A DNA stretch of 64,000 nt from Iodobacter violaceini. GTDB lineage: Bacteria; Pseudomonadota; Gammaproteobacteria; Burkholderiales; Chitinibacteraceae. Under the pieces are notes generated by a model. The model saw only the letters and a program-made list of their open reading frames with translations. It did not search any database and had not been told where the DNA came from. The position numbers and the translations under genes are program-made. Where the stretch lies: NCBI RefSeq assembly GCF_011601265.1, contig NZ_JAAOLX010000011.1:62001-126000 (forward strand), in the 5' to 3' direction. This document shows positions 55,301-63,349 of the stretch, piece by piece (the stretch's first letter is position 1; every line of letters begins with the position of its first letter).

Positions 55301-57276
55301 GATGCCAGATTGGTTTCAACGCTGCTTTTAGTTTGATTAGAGCTGCTGGTGATATTAAACACCGTGCCATTACGCTGATCGATGCTGGTTTTGCTTAAAT
55401 CACGTGCGCTGTCAATGATGACGCCGCCTGCGGTGGCCTGAGCATAAGCGCCCTGGCTGGCTTTTACTGTGCTGCCATTTACGCGTATGCCTTGCCCGCC
55501 AATCAGGCTGAGTTTGCCTGCGCTATTAATATTGGAGCGCACATTAATGCTTTGATCTGTGCCATTGTTTTTTTCGCCCCCGCCGCCAATCCCGCCCCAG
55601 TATTTTTGCTGGTTTTGAGTCTGGCTGCTGCTGGCAATGGCTTGTGTGGCGATATTAAGCGTGCCTTTGGCGGCAATCTGGCTGTCTGCTCCGGCATTAA
55701 TCTGTGCGCCTGTGGCATCGATATTGCCTGCTGCATTAATGATCAGCGATTTACCGCTTTGCAATGCCGTGCTCACCAGGCGCCCGGTGCTGCTGCTGTT
55801 ATCCCATGAGCCGGTTTGCAGGCTGGCACCATCGTTTTTACGATTGCCCTTATCCGATTGGCTATCCCGCTCTGTTAAACCAGCCAGCGCAATATTGCCG
55901 CTGGCAGCCAGCTCTAACTGGTTTGCGGCTTGAATGCTGCTGCCTTTCAGATTCAGATCACCTGCGGTAGCGCTGATCTGAACATCATTCCGGGCCTTAA
56001 TCCGCGTGCCAATTTGCTGCTCTGTGCTGCTGGATTCAGCCTTGTTATACGCCCAGGAGTTTTTCCATTCATTACTGCTGCTGCTTTCGCTATTGCTGAG
56101 CAGCTGGCCATCCAAATTAACCCTGGCTGCACTGAGATTCAGGTTATTGCTGTCGATATCAGTCGCTGCAAGCGTTGCGGTATTGCTGGCCTTGATCCGG
56201 ACCTCTCCGCCCTGAATGCTGCTGCGCTCAATACTACTTTTGCTGCTGGCGGATTTTTTATCGGTTTCGCCGGTTTTCCAGATAAACCAGCTTTCATCAT
56301 GGCTTTGGTCTTGCGTGTTTTTAGTACTGATTTTGCCGCTGCTTTCAATATCCTGGGCTTGCAGTGCAATGGTCCCGCCTTTGAGCTGAGCCGCGTTAAG
56401 CGCCAGCTTGCCCGCACTTTCAATATTAAGCGCTTCCTGCCCCTGAACCTGGCCTGTGATATTGACCCCGGCACCCGCTGCGGTGCTGATCAGATTAACC
56501 CGACCCGCCTGAATGGCACCAAGGTAATAGCTGTCTAAAGAGCCGTTTGCGGTTGGGGCGGTGGTGCTGCTCAGCATTTTTCCGCTGATGCTGTCCACAG
56601 AATGATCGAAAGGCACGCTGTTAAAGCCAGCCACTGCATTGACGGCATTTTTAGCCTGCACATTGCCACGTACATCAATACGCGGAGCAATTAAATCCAA
56701 TACCTTTTCGCCATACGCGCCGCCGGTTTTTACCTGCAAAAGATTATTATTTTTTGCGGCTTCCAATGACTGGATCTGGCCATTTTGCACATTGGCATTA
56801 CCCACTAATAATGAAGCGCGGGGGGTATTGATAAAGCCGCAGCCATCGCAGCTAATGCCATTGGGATTGGCCAATACATAATCGGCAGCCATACCAAAGA
56901 TTTCTTGCTTGCCTAATAGCAAGGATGGATTGCGGCTGACCACTTCATTTAAAATGACTTTAGCGGCCTGATTGCCCAATTGGCTGTTGGCATTAAGCTG
57001 CCCCGCCAATTGTGATTGCCCGGCAATTGTTGAGTTATTTAAAACAGCCCCGGCTGTGCCTACATTAAAGTCTTTAAATTGGTTATGCGATAAACCGCTT
57101 GCGCCGGGAGCAACAATATTCACCACCGCTGCGCCATTATTTGCAGTGCTGATTTGCGCCTGCTTAGCGGCATCGCCCCCGGCTACAATCCCGTTGGCTG
57201 ATACATTCTCTGTCAGCACAAAGGCCATAATGAGTGCGGCAGAAATTTTGCCGCTGATTGATAGATTAAAGTTCAT
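52390..57276 (-). CDS. FhaB-like two-partner secretion exoprotein
   Basis: This 1628-residue filamentous hemagglutinin-type protein has a signal sequence and a TPS secretion domain over roughly the first 280 residues (NIVAPGASGLSHNQF, NPNGISCDGCGFINTPRASL). These are followed by hundreds of residues of beta-helix repeats with DxNIxAGxxIxxxG patterns and hemagglutinin repeats. Cys residues occur only in the TPS domain. The C-terminus (QVGVTNQAQVIDGALISAK) carries no recognisable toxin and no VENN-type boundary, and no immunity gene follows. It looks like an adhesin rather than a CdiA effector. Its FhaC partner is 370 bases upstream. Confidence 0.87.
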   Translation of the reverse strand: MNFNLSISGKISAALIMAFVLTENVSANGIVAGGDAAKQAQISTANNGAAVVNIVAPGASGLSHNQFKDFNVGTAGAVLNNSTIAGQSQLAGQLNANSQLGNQAAKVILNEVVSRNPSLLLGKQEIFGMAADYVLANPNGISCDGCGFINTPRASLLVGNANVQNGQIQSLEAAKNNNLLQVKTGGAYGEKVLDLIAPRIDVRGNVQAKNAVNAVAGFNSVPFDHSVDSISGKMLSSTTAPTANGSLDSYYLGAIQAGRVNLISTAAGAGVNITGQVQGQEALNIESAGKLALNAAQLKGGTIALQAQDIESSGKISTKNTQDQSHDESWFIWKTGETDKKSASSKSSIERSSIQGGEVRIKASNTATLAATDIDSNNLNLSAARVNLDGQLLSNSESSSSNEWKNSWAYNKAESSSTEQQIGTRIKARNDVQISATAGDLNLKGSSIQAANQLELAASGNIALAGLTERDSQSDKGNRKNDGASLQTGSWDNSSSTGRLVSTALQSGKSLIINAAGNIDATGAQINAGADSQIAAKGTLNIATQAIASSSQTQNQQKYWGGIGGGGEKNNGTDQSINVRSNINSAGKLSLIGGQGIRVNGSTVKASQGAYAQATAGGVIIDSARDLSKTSIDQRNGTVFNITSSSNQTKSSVETNLASALQSDADLNIVSAQDIAVIGSNIKAKDQLSLAAKGNIDISSAANTETSKGTETKLEVNGYAKEQSDKQYRAGVRIEHTETKTDIEKTSNTGSAISGGNISVNAGNDVAIKGSALETTQGNADISGKNVAITASQDTEKSSTSSTVTGGGFYYTGGIDKAGSGYEVGQSSQQTDSNKSAANTSSVKTAGDLNINAGKISNEGTQLAAGGNVALKAGSIDNKAATNTSHTDTKSSNWSVDIGANVDYSKVTRPVEKAVNGLITGKVSDTLAIASVAGKVGAPNVGVDVQVKAGNGQGSSDSSKAIVSQISGKDISINTKGALSDQATQYKADAAVHIQAGSHDLSAAANTQSSTQKTVQGQADARVYTETGKDVNVNASGKGGNQTTASSQSDAVTGSINAKQGININVQDTASYQGSQINAGEGKTVIHAGGDIRFDQANNSQSASSNSVAGNARLNVNVSKSAGGGAGVGGQINSSESKSGTAVVGSLDGKGGTEIKSGKDLTLQGTQIGKQTAAGDVMLQAAGKVDFQAGSNSSSKTGSAIGGNISAGGGSSESSGKSSGNVNFTADFNIGKVNESAHSQTAGSINSKGNVVISAGAAAKDAVSLTGTQVKAENVALDAAHGGISIQSAQSGKEVNNWNLAIGGGAKAGQSFNKDSNGKVDEGKDTYGFNAKVAVGVDKQDILQHQNANIEAGKVSLNSGKDVSIQGGNIKADVVSGKVGGDLIVSSQQDRDHSTKADISLSLNAEKHQGENGLVADKLGGLGDTVKGKATGAVNKAADKVADKYESFAFNKGLKTDTTQGVSFSAKDGGSVALPEQLTSGPSEGGKVDGLARKAGNGIKEALLGHDKEGSSITPSLDLAIKHSASDFVKTESGISGKQGVTLDVGGKSVLTGAKAESAAGKAAIGHVETHQLSGREYSVSAGINASTSPGEVISKGIDKISSGSTPVLQVGVTNQAQVIDGALISAK

Positions 57277-57586
57277 TATTCGTGCCTCTTGAGTTTGTTG
57301 AGCAGAGTGCTGATCACCACATGGTTTATCGCAAAAAAATTGTTTTGAAAGTGCTATTAGCAAAGGCTAATACAGCCCTGCAGGGCTTGCCTAATAGGGT
57401 ATTCACACTAAAAGTCATTTTTTTTTGAAAACAGGCAAAATATGGGGTGATTAAGACTCATTGTTCTTTGCAAACGCTTAGTCGCCGCAAATTTATGCTT
57501 CTTGCAGATGTACTTTGTGAATATTGCAGATTGGCTTTTGAGGGGAGGAATTAGATTGATTTAAGGGCGAGTGCCAAAAAGCTGTG
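57277..57586. other. upstream region of the FhaB-like gene
   Basis: No gene is supported in these 310 bases. AGCCCTGCAGGGCT, a 14-bp palindrome, lies near 57374-57387. With the repeat at 57587-57626 this separates fhaC-like and fhaB-like genes, suggesting that fhaB may have its own promoter. Confidence 0.4.
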
Positions 57587-57626
57587 TAGGGTGGGCACGT
57601 GTGGGACTAAAAACTTGCCCACCCTA
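57587..57626. repeat. GTAGGGTGGGC-type hairpin between fhaC-like and fhaB-like genes
   Basis: TAGGGTGGGC (57587-57596) and GCCCACCCTA (57617-57626) form a perfect stem of at least 10 bp. It is related to the GTAGGGCGGGT repeats elsewhere in the window. Confidence 0.65.
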
Positions 57627-57646
57627 TCTTTGAGAGAAAAGCCGCT

Positions 57647-59329
57647 TTAAAACTGCCAGCTTAATCTGGCAATCATCTGGCCTTCTTCATATTTAAATTC
57701 ATCGGGCATATAAAGTGCCCGGTTGTATTCCAAATCAATATTTATATCCTGCATATTCAGGCTTAAACCCAGCGTCATCCCGGCTAGGTTTTGATAGCCA
57801 AGGTTGGTTTGTAAAACCCGCCCGGCATCGATGCCGATTCTTGGGCTTAAATAAGCATCCGCCACAGGCAGGCGGGCAGACAGGGTATTACGCCAATACC
57901 AGCCTGTATCGCCAGATAAAGAATTACGTTTAAAGCCATGTATTGCCGACTGGCTGGCCAGCTCTAATTGCTCGATAGCGGGCAGGCGATCACGGCTGCC
58001 TTGCCAGTTCCAGCTGCTTTGCAGGCTGAGGGCTTGCTCAGCAATTGCAAAATTGCGATAGAGCCTGATGCCTAACTTGGCCTTGGTGAATTCTGGCGTG
58101 GGCCAGTCTGCGATGGGCCGCTCCTGATCTGCACCAAACCAGGTGAGGCCTTTTTCCAGCGATGCATCCAGCACCCAGATGCCGCTGTCGCTGATCAGCA
58201 TCTGGTTAAAACCCAGCTCCAGCACGGTGAGCTTGGGGCTGCTGATATCCAGCCAGGCATCTGCAAAATAATTATCCGAACGCTTATGGCTGAGCTGCAC
58301 ACTGGCCGTGCTGGTGCCATGCTGGCTGCGGGCCAGCACGCGATCCAGCCGCACGCCGCTCTGGCTGGATTCGCCCGACAGCTCAATGGTGTTGATATTT
58401 AACTGCTGAGTATTTAAATAGCGGGATTCACTGGCAAAAGCGCTGAGTGTCCAGTAGCCATAGGGCAGGGAGTAAAACAAAGAGCTGCTGCGGCTATAGC
58501 GGGTATTGGGATTATCAGTGGTGCTTTGGGTAGATACGCTGATGAAATCAGACGCCGCAAATGGGCTGTCCCATGATGCATTGATGCCTGCAATCCACTC
58601 GCCGGTTGATTCCTGTCCGCCATTATTCATTGATATCCCGCCATGCCAGGCTTGGGATTCAGGATTCCGCAGCAGCAGAACCGAGCCGCCCTGAGCCTCC
58701 CCTGGCAGAATATCGGCTGTGGCATGGTTGGATTGCAAGCGATTAGCCTGATCCAGCCCCTGATCAATATCTTTGATATTCAGCGGCTGCCCGATCACAT
58801 CCGGAAACAAAGTGGCCGTGTTCAGGCGGCGGTCGGTGCTTTGGATGGCTTCAACATGGCCTTCTACGGCCTTGAGCGTTAATACTCCGTCCGCATCTGG
58901 CCCGGATGCCAAAATGCGCGCGGCAATATAGCCTTTTTGCACATAAAGTGTGGTGAGCGCCTGAATAAAACGATTGATGTCCTGATTGCTCAGGCATTCG
59001 GCATCGGGCCGCTCCAGCGCATTCACCTCTGCATGGCTTAGCAGTGAAATGCCTGCCAGCTTCAGCCCTTTGATGGCAAGGCAGTCAAATTCCTGCATGG
59101 CGGAGGCGGGAGGCGCTGGCAGGGGGCTGTCGTCATTTTTAAGCTGACGCATGCGGTGATCATTCACAATGCTGCGAAACCGATCAGCGTTTTCCTGCAT
59201 CATGCGGCGGGAATGATCTTCCATCGATTGTTGCATCACGGGCGGGGCTGGCTTGGTATCTGCAGCTGTGCCTGCCATGCTAAAGCCAGCAAGCAGGGCA
59301 GATAAAAGAGTGCGTTGAGTATTCGTCAA
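57647..59329 (-). CDS. FhaC/ShlB-type two-partner secretion transporter
   Basis: This Omp85-superfamily outer-membrane translocator exports the adjacent FhaB-like protein. It has a signal peptide (LLSALLAGFSMAGTAA), a periplasmic helix/linker region to about 75, ShlB-type POTRA domains to about 230 (CLAIKGLKLAGISLLS; QALTTLYVQKGYIAARIL) and a C-terminal 16-strand barrel ending in the Phe ARLSWQF. The barrel-closing motif reads IHGFKRN, where VRGF/Y is usual, so the conserved Arg is replaced by His. I take a TTG start with AAGAG 6 bases upstream because it puts the signal peptide at the N-terminus; upstream codons remain open. Length from there is 560 residues. Confidence 0.87.
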   Translation of the reverse strand: MTNTQRTLLSALLAGFSMAGTAADTKPAPPVMQQSMEDHSRRMMQENADRFRSIVNDHRMRQLKNDDSPLPAPPASAMQEFDCLAIKGLKLAGISLLSHAEVNALERPDAECLSNQDINRFIQALTTLYVQKGYIAARILASGPDADGVLTLKAVEGHVEAIQSTDRRLNTATLFPDVIGQPLNIKDIDQGLDQANRLQSNHATADILPGEAQGGSVLLLRNPESQAWHGGISMNNGGQESTGEWIAGINASWDSPFAASDFISVSTQSTTDNPNTRYSRSSSLFYSLPYGYWTLSAFASESRYLNTQQLNINTIELSGESSQSGVRLDRVLARSQHGTSTASVQLSHKRSDNYFADAWLDISSPKLTVLELGFNQMLISDSGIWVLDASLEKGLTWFGADQERPIADWPTPEFTKAKLGIRLYRNFAIAEQALSLQSSWNWQGSRDRLPAIEQLELASQSAIHGFKRNSLSGDTGWYWRNTLSARLPVADAYLSPRIGIDAGRVLQTNLGYQNLAGMTLGLSLNMQDINIDLEYNRALYMPDEFKYEEGQMIARLSWQF

Positions 59330-59591
59330 TATGGGCTCTTTGCTGATTGATTCGTTTTCCTTTTTTAAATTAGGCAAGTTGTAAATGAATGTCTGTACTT
59401 CATAGTGCTTAGTGGAAGATGCCAGGTGTTGCGTATTGCATGGCAAAAGAGGGGATGGGGTTTTAATCAGAGGGAGTGTGAAATGCTGCGCAGTATCGGT
59501 CTGGTTTGAGGGCTAAACCTGAATGTTTTTATTGGGAACCCCTGTTGAGTAAGGGATTCCCAGCGGCGCGGAAATGAAAAATCAGGCCTGC

Positions 59592-60830
59592 CTATGGCGC
59601 GATATGGTTTTTATATAATTTATTGTATTCAGATTCACCAAAGTATTTAATATATTCCTGCGTGGCAAAGGCATCCATGGTGCCGGAGATATAATCGGTA
59701 ATCAGGCGGGTTCTGTTTTCCTTGCCCACGCGGTAGCGTAATTCGGCGGGGAATAATTGCAAGTCCGGGTTGTATTGCTCATCAGAATAAACCTGAAACA
59801 AGCCGCGAATAATATTTTCACCGCGTTTTTCATATTGCAGAATGCTTTTCTTTTTAAGAATCATTTTAGACAGAACATTCTTCAGGCCTGCTGCCAGCTT
59901 GGCGTGGTGCAGATAGCCAATTTCCTCAACGCCATTATTGTTTACCACGGCAATATCTTTGCATAGTGTGTTGATAATGGTGGATGTCAGTTCTTTAATA
60001 AAGATGTAAGAGAATTCTTCTGAGGTGCGCATTAAATAAGCGTCGCCGGCTTCTTTCTGGCAGGATTCAATAATCTCTTTAAAGGTGTCATAAGCATCGC
60101 TGTATTTCTCGCTGATTTTAAAAGCGTAAAGCAGCTCGCCCATATCCACCATATCGGCATTAATGGCGTCTTCCAAATCATGCGCAGCATAGGCGATTTC
60201 GTCGGCAATATCCATGATTTGCGCGTCTATGCTTTTGGTGTCGGTAATATTGTGTTTATCTAATTGTTCTTTTAAAAAAATGTAATTGTCATCGTAAAGA
60301 AATTTATTCGGGTTTTCTGCCGAGGTATGAAAGTATTTAATCGTGCCCCAAATCGTGCGCAGGGTTAAATTCAGGCCAGAGTAATGAATACTCTTGGTTT
60401 CTAAATTGTGCACAATTCTGAATGCCTGAGCATTGCCTTCATAGCCGCCAACATCTTTTGCCAGCAAATGTAAAACCCGCTCGCCATGGTGGCCAAATGG
60501 CGGGTTGCCAATATCATGGATCAGCGCGCAGGTTTCGGTAACGGCCGGGTGCTTCAGGCCTAAATCCATGGCAATGCTGCGGGCGATCTGGGCCACTTCT
60601 AAGCTGTGTGTCAGGCGGTTGCGGCTAAATTTAGTGTTATTTACGCTGAGCAGCTGCATCTTGCCTTGCAGGCGGCGAAAAGATGAACAATACAAAACGC
60701 GGGCGTAATCGCGCATATAGTTATCGCGGTCCCGGCCACCCATGCTTTTTTCGGCGTGGAAACGGTAAGCTAATTTTTCTGCTTCATTCTCTTTATGCTG
60801 AGCAAATTCCAGTGTTTCGGCTGAGTACAT
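59592..60830 (-). CDS. dgt: dGTPase-family HD phosphohydrolase
   Basis: This is a deoxynucleoside-triphosphate triphosphohydrolase-like protein of 412 residues, shorter than E. coli Dgt (about 505). The HD metal site is visible as NRLTHSLEVAQIAR (His), ALIHDIGNPPFGHHGE (His-Asp pair and following His-Glu), and DIADEIAYAAHDLEDA (Asp). It probably splits dGTP into deoxyguanosine and tripolyphosphate. Such enzymes set dNTP pools, and some act in phage defence. The start at 60830 has AGGAA about 5 bases upstream; twelve codons further up remain open. It is a single gene. Confidence 0.87.
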   Translation of the reverse strand: MYSAETLEFAQHKENEAEKLAYRFHAEKSMGGRDRDNYMRDYARVLYCSSFRRLQGKMQLLSVNNTKFSRNRLTHSLEVAQIARSIAMDLGLKHPAVTETCALIHDIGNPPFGHHGERVLHLLAKDVGGYEGNAQAFRIVHNLETKSIHYSGLNLTLRTIWGTIKYFHTSAENPNKFLYDDNYIFLKEQLDKHNITDTKSIDAQIMDIADEIAYAAHDLEDAINADMVDMGELLYAFKISEKYSDAYDTFKEIIESCQKEAGDAYLMRTSEEFSYIFIKELTSTIINTLCKDIAVVNNNGVEEIGYLHHAKLAAGLKNVLSKMILKKKSILQYEKRGENIIRGLFQVYSDEQYNPDLQLFPAELRYRVGKENRTRLITDYISGTMDAFATQEYIKYFGESEYNKLYKNHIAP

Positions 60831-60920
60831 GGGGTTCCTGTTTTTAATCCTTTGTGAGGCATTCACAGCATCAGGTGATCTGCACTGGAGAGGGCAAATG
60901 CCCGGCTACGCCAACAGCAT

Positions 60921-61679
60921 TTATCCATTCAGAATGATGCGTTTTAAAATACTTTTATCTTGCAACAATGTGTTAATAAAATCCATCAGTAAATGATGAC
61001 TCAGGCCGGGGGATTCCAGGTCACTATCATCAAACCAATCTTCTGTTGCTTCTAAATGCGGGCCAATGACGCCCACTTTACCGTGGCCATACTTATTAAT
61101 TAATGCTGCGCCATTGCCGGTTTTTGTATATATAGCCCAAATATCAGCATTGGGAAGGTGTTTTAAATTAAATGCCGGGCCGGATTGAAAATAAACGGAT
61201 AGTTTTTTATTTTTCCATTTTATTCTTTCAACTTTAGAATCAGGATCTTCCTGTTCTTCATCAACCGTGGTGGGCAATAAGCTGAAAGAGTTAATGGTGT
61301 CTTTATCAACAATATGCCGGCCAGCCAGATACCCGCCAGAGCATATTCCTAAATATTTACCACCATTAAATACAAAACTTTTTAAATTTTTTATTTCATT
61401 TTTACTTAGCGCGTTGATGACTTCACTTGCATCATCGCTGCCGCCCGGCTGTACATACATGGCTGTTTTTTCAAAGTTTTTTTTAGTAAGCTGGCCGGGC
61501 TTTATATATTGAGTATTAAAACCGGCTTTTTTTAATAAGCTGCTAATGGCTTCCGGGCACCCCTGGCAAGTGCCTGGGCCGTTATAGATAAGTATTTTTT
61601 TTGCTTTCGGGGATTGCGCCATTGCACCTGCTGAAATGGCCGCTGTAATCATAAGAATGAATAAATTTATTTTATGCAC
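60921..61679 (-). CDS. exported BPL_N-domain (glutamine-amidotransferase-like) protein
   Basis: This 252-residue protein has a signal peptide ending AMA and a class I glutamine-amidotransferase-like fold similar to the N-terminal domain of eukaryotic biotin-protein ligase (PF09825). Cys113 in YLGICSGGYLAG occupies the nucleophile elbow. VQPGGSDDASEVI and HLEATEDWFDD are typical of the family. The function of these periplasmic proteins is unknown. It is a single gene between dgt and ccoG. Confidence 0.82.
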   Translation of the reverse strand: MHKINLFILMITAAISAGAMAQSPKAKKILIYNGPGTCQGCPEAISSLLKKAGFNTQYIKPGQLTKKNFEKTAMYVQPGGSDDASEVINALSKNEIKNLKSFVFNGGKYLGICSGGYLAGRHIVDKDTINSFSLLPTTVDEEQEDPDSKVERIKWKNKKLSVYFQSGPAFNLKHLPNADIWAIYTKTGNGAALINKYGHGKVGVIGPHLEATEDWFDDSDLESPGLSHHLLMDFINTLLQDKSILKRIILNG

Positions 61680-61919
61680 AATTAAATCCCTGCCATTGGC
61701 AATTCTTACTAAGCATATTAAAAATCAGTGGTTTTTTTTACTTCGGTCTGAATCAGTCACGCAGCCTACTGCAGAAGCGTGACACTGTCATTGGTGAAAT
61801 TTGGCGTTTTTTGCAGGCGGTGCAGCTTGGCCCTGTGTACCTTTATCTGTGCCTGCCTGTGTCTTTGTTTCAGTGGCGTTCCACCGTATAAAGTGGCTTT
61901 TGCTGATTGGATTTGTGCC

Positions 61920-63281
61920 ATGTCTGCCAAGCCTGTTAAAGCCATACCCATACAATTTTATCCGCGCCTGACTAAGGGGCGGTTTAATAATTGGCGGGTG
62001 CTGATGATCATCATTACCCAGCTTATTTTCTTTGGCCTGCCCTGGTTTAACTGGCAGGGGCAGCAGGCGGTGTGGTTTGATCTGGCGCGGCAGCAGTTTT
62101 TTGTGTTTGGTTTTAATTTTTGGCCGCAGGATTTTATCTATTTAATGGCGCTGATGATGGCGGGGGCATTTGCGCTATTTTTCTGGAGTACGCTTTCCGG
62201 GCGCATCTGGTGTGGTTATGCCTGCCCGCAAACGGTGTATTCCACCATTATGCTGTGGATAGATCGCCTGACCGAGGGCAGCCATATGCAGCGGGCCAAG
62301 CTGGATGCCGCGCCGTGGTCGGCAGAAAAAGTGCTGCGTAAATCAGCCAAGCATGCGCTGATGCTGCTGTTTTGCTTTTGGACCGGCTTTAGTTTTGTTG
62401 GTTATTTCAGCCCGATCCGTGAGATGGCGGGCGCTTTGCCTGCGCTGGCGTTTGGGCCAATCGAATGGCTATGGATTTTTAGCTACGGCAGCTTTACCTA
62501 TGTGCTGGCGGGCTTACTGCGCGAGCAGGTGTGTAAGCATATGTGCCCCTACGCACGCTTCCAAAGTGCGATGTTTGATCAGCAAACCCTGGTGGTGGCT
62601 TACGATGCAGTGCGCGGAGAGCCGCGTGGCACTCAGCATAAAGCCGCCGCGCCGCAGGGAGATTGCGTGAACTGTAATATCTGCGTGCAGGTTTGCCCGG
62701 TGGGTATTGATATCCGTAAGGGCCTGCAATACGAGTGCATAGGTTGCGCCGCCTGTATTGATGCCTGTGATGTGGTGATGGATAAAATCGAAAAACCACG
62801 CGGCCTGATTCGCTTTAGCAATGAGCAAAATATGCACAAGCCCGGCGCGGTGAGTTTGGGCTGGCAGCATCTGCTGCGCCCTAAGGCGGCACTTTATGGC
62901 CTGGCTGTGGTGCTGGTATTGGGGCTGACCAGCCTGTCGCTGCTGCAGCGCCAGCCGCTCAAATTAGATATTGCCAGAGACAGAAATATCCTTGCGCGTG
63001 AAACGGACAGAGGCTGGCTGGAAAACAGCTATACCCTGCAACTGGGCAACAGCTCGGCCACCGAGCAGCATTTAGAGCTGAGTGTTGAAGGCTTGCCTGG
63101 TGTAGAAATCTATAGCGACGAGCCTGTGATTGCCCTGCCCGCAGGCAGCAACCGGCAGGTTACGGTAAGGCTGGAAGTCGCCCAATCCAGCGGCAGCGTG
63201 CCTATCGTCTTCACCGCCAAAAGCCGCAACTACCCCGCGTGGAAAGTCAGCGCACCAAGCAGTTTTCTGGCCTTACATTGA
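61920..63281 (+). CDS. ccoG: CcoG-type cytochrome oxidase accessory ferredoxin protein
   Basis: This polytopic inner-membrane iron-sulfur protein assists cbb3-type cytochrome oxidase assembly, probably in copper handling. From the ATG at 61920 it has 453 residues. Five membrane helices are expected; the first is at about 25-45. WCGYACPQTVY provides a Cys pair, and the ferredoxin region contains CVNCNICVQVCPVGIDIR and CIGCAACIDACD. A C-terminal periplasmic Ig-like domain follows from about 350. The ribosome site is weak, and the frame is open 47 codons upstream, in a Cys-rich stretch that does not look like CcoG. No ccoNOP genes are in the window. Confidence 0.9.
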   Translation: MSAKPVKAIPIQFYPRLTKGRFNNWRVLMIIITQLIFFGLPWFNWQGQQAVWFDLARQQFFVFGFNFWPQDFIYLMALMMAGAFALFFWSTLSGRIWCGYACPQTVYSTIMLWIDRLTEGSHMQRAKLDAAPWSAEKVLRKSAKHALMLLFCFWTGFSFVGYFSPIREMAGALPALAFGPIEWLWIFSYGSFTYVLAGLLREQVCKHMCPYARFQSAMFDQQTLVVAYDAVRGEPRGTQHKAAAPQGDCVNCNICVQVCPVGIDIRKGLQYECIGCAACIDACDVVMDKIEKPRGLIRFSNEQNMHKPGAVSLGWQHLLRPKAALYGLAVVLVLGLTSLSLLQRQPLKLDIARDRNILARETDRGWLENSYTLQLGNSSATEQHLELSVEGLPGVEIYSDEPVIALPAGSNRQVTVRLEVAQSSGSVPIVFTAKSRNYPAWKVSAPSSFLALH

Positions 63282-63349
63282 AGCTGAATTTACCAATGCT
63301 TTACACTATGGCAGAGCGGCCTGTCAGGCCGCAATCCAGCCCTGAGTGT

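Noticed and set aside
52390-57276. CdiA-type contact-dependent inhibition effector
   Set aside because: No VENN boundary or toxin domain at the C-terminus and no small immunity gene downstream.
61779-61919. 47-residue Cys-rich extension of CcoG
   Set aside because: It adds a region unlike CcoG; the ATG at 61920 gives the usual N-terminus and length.
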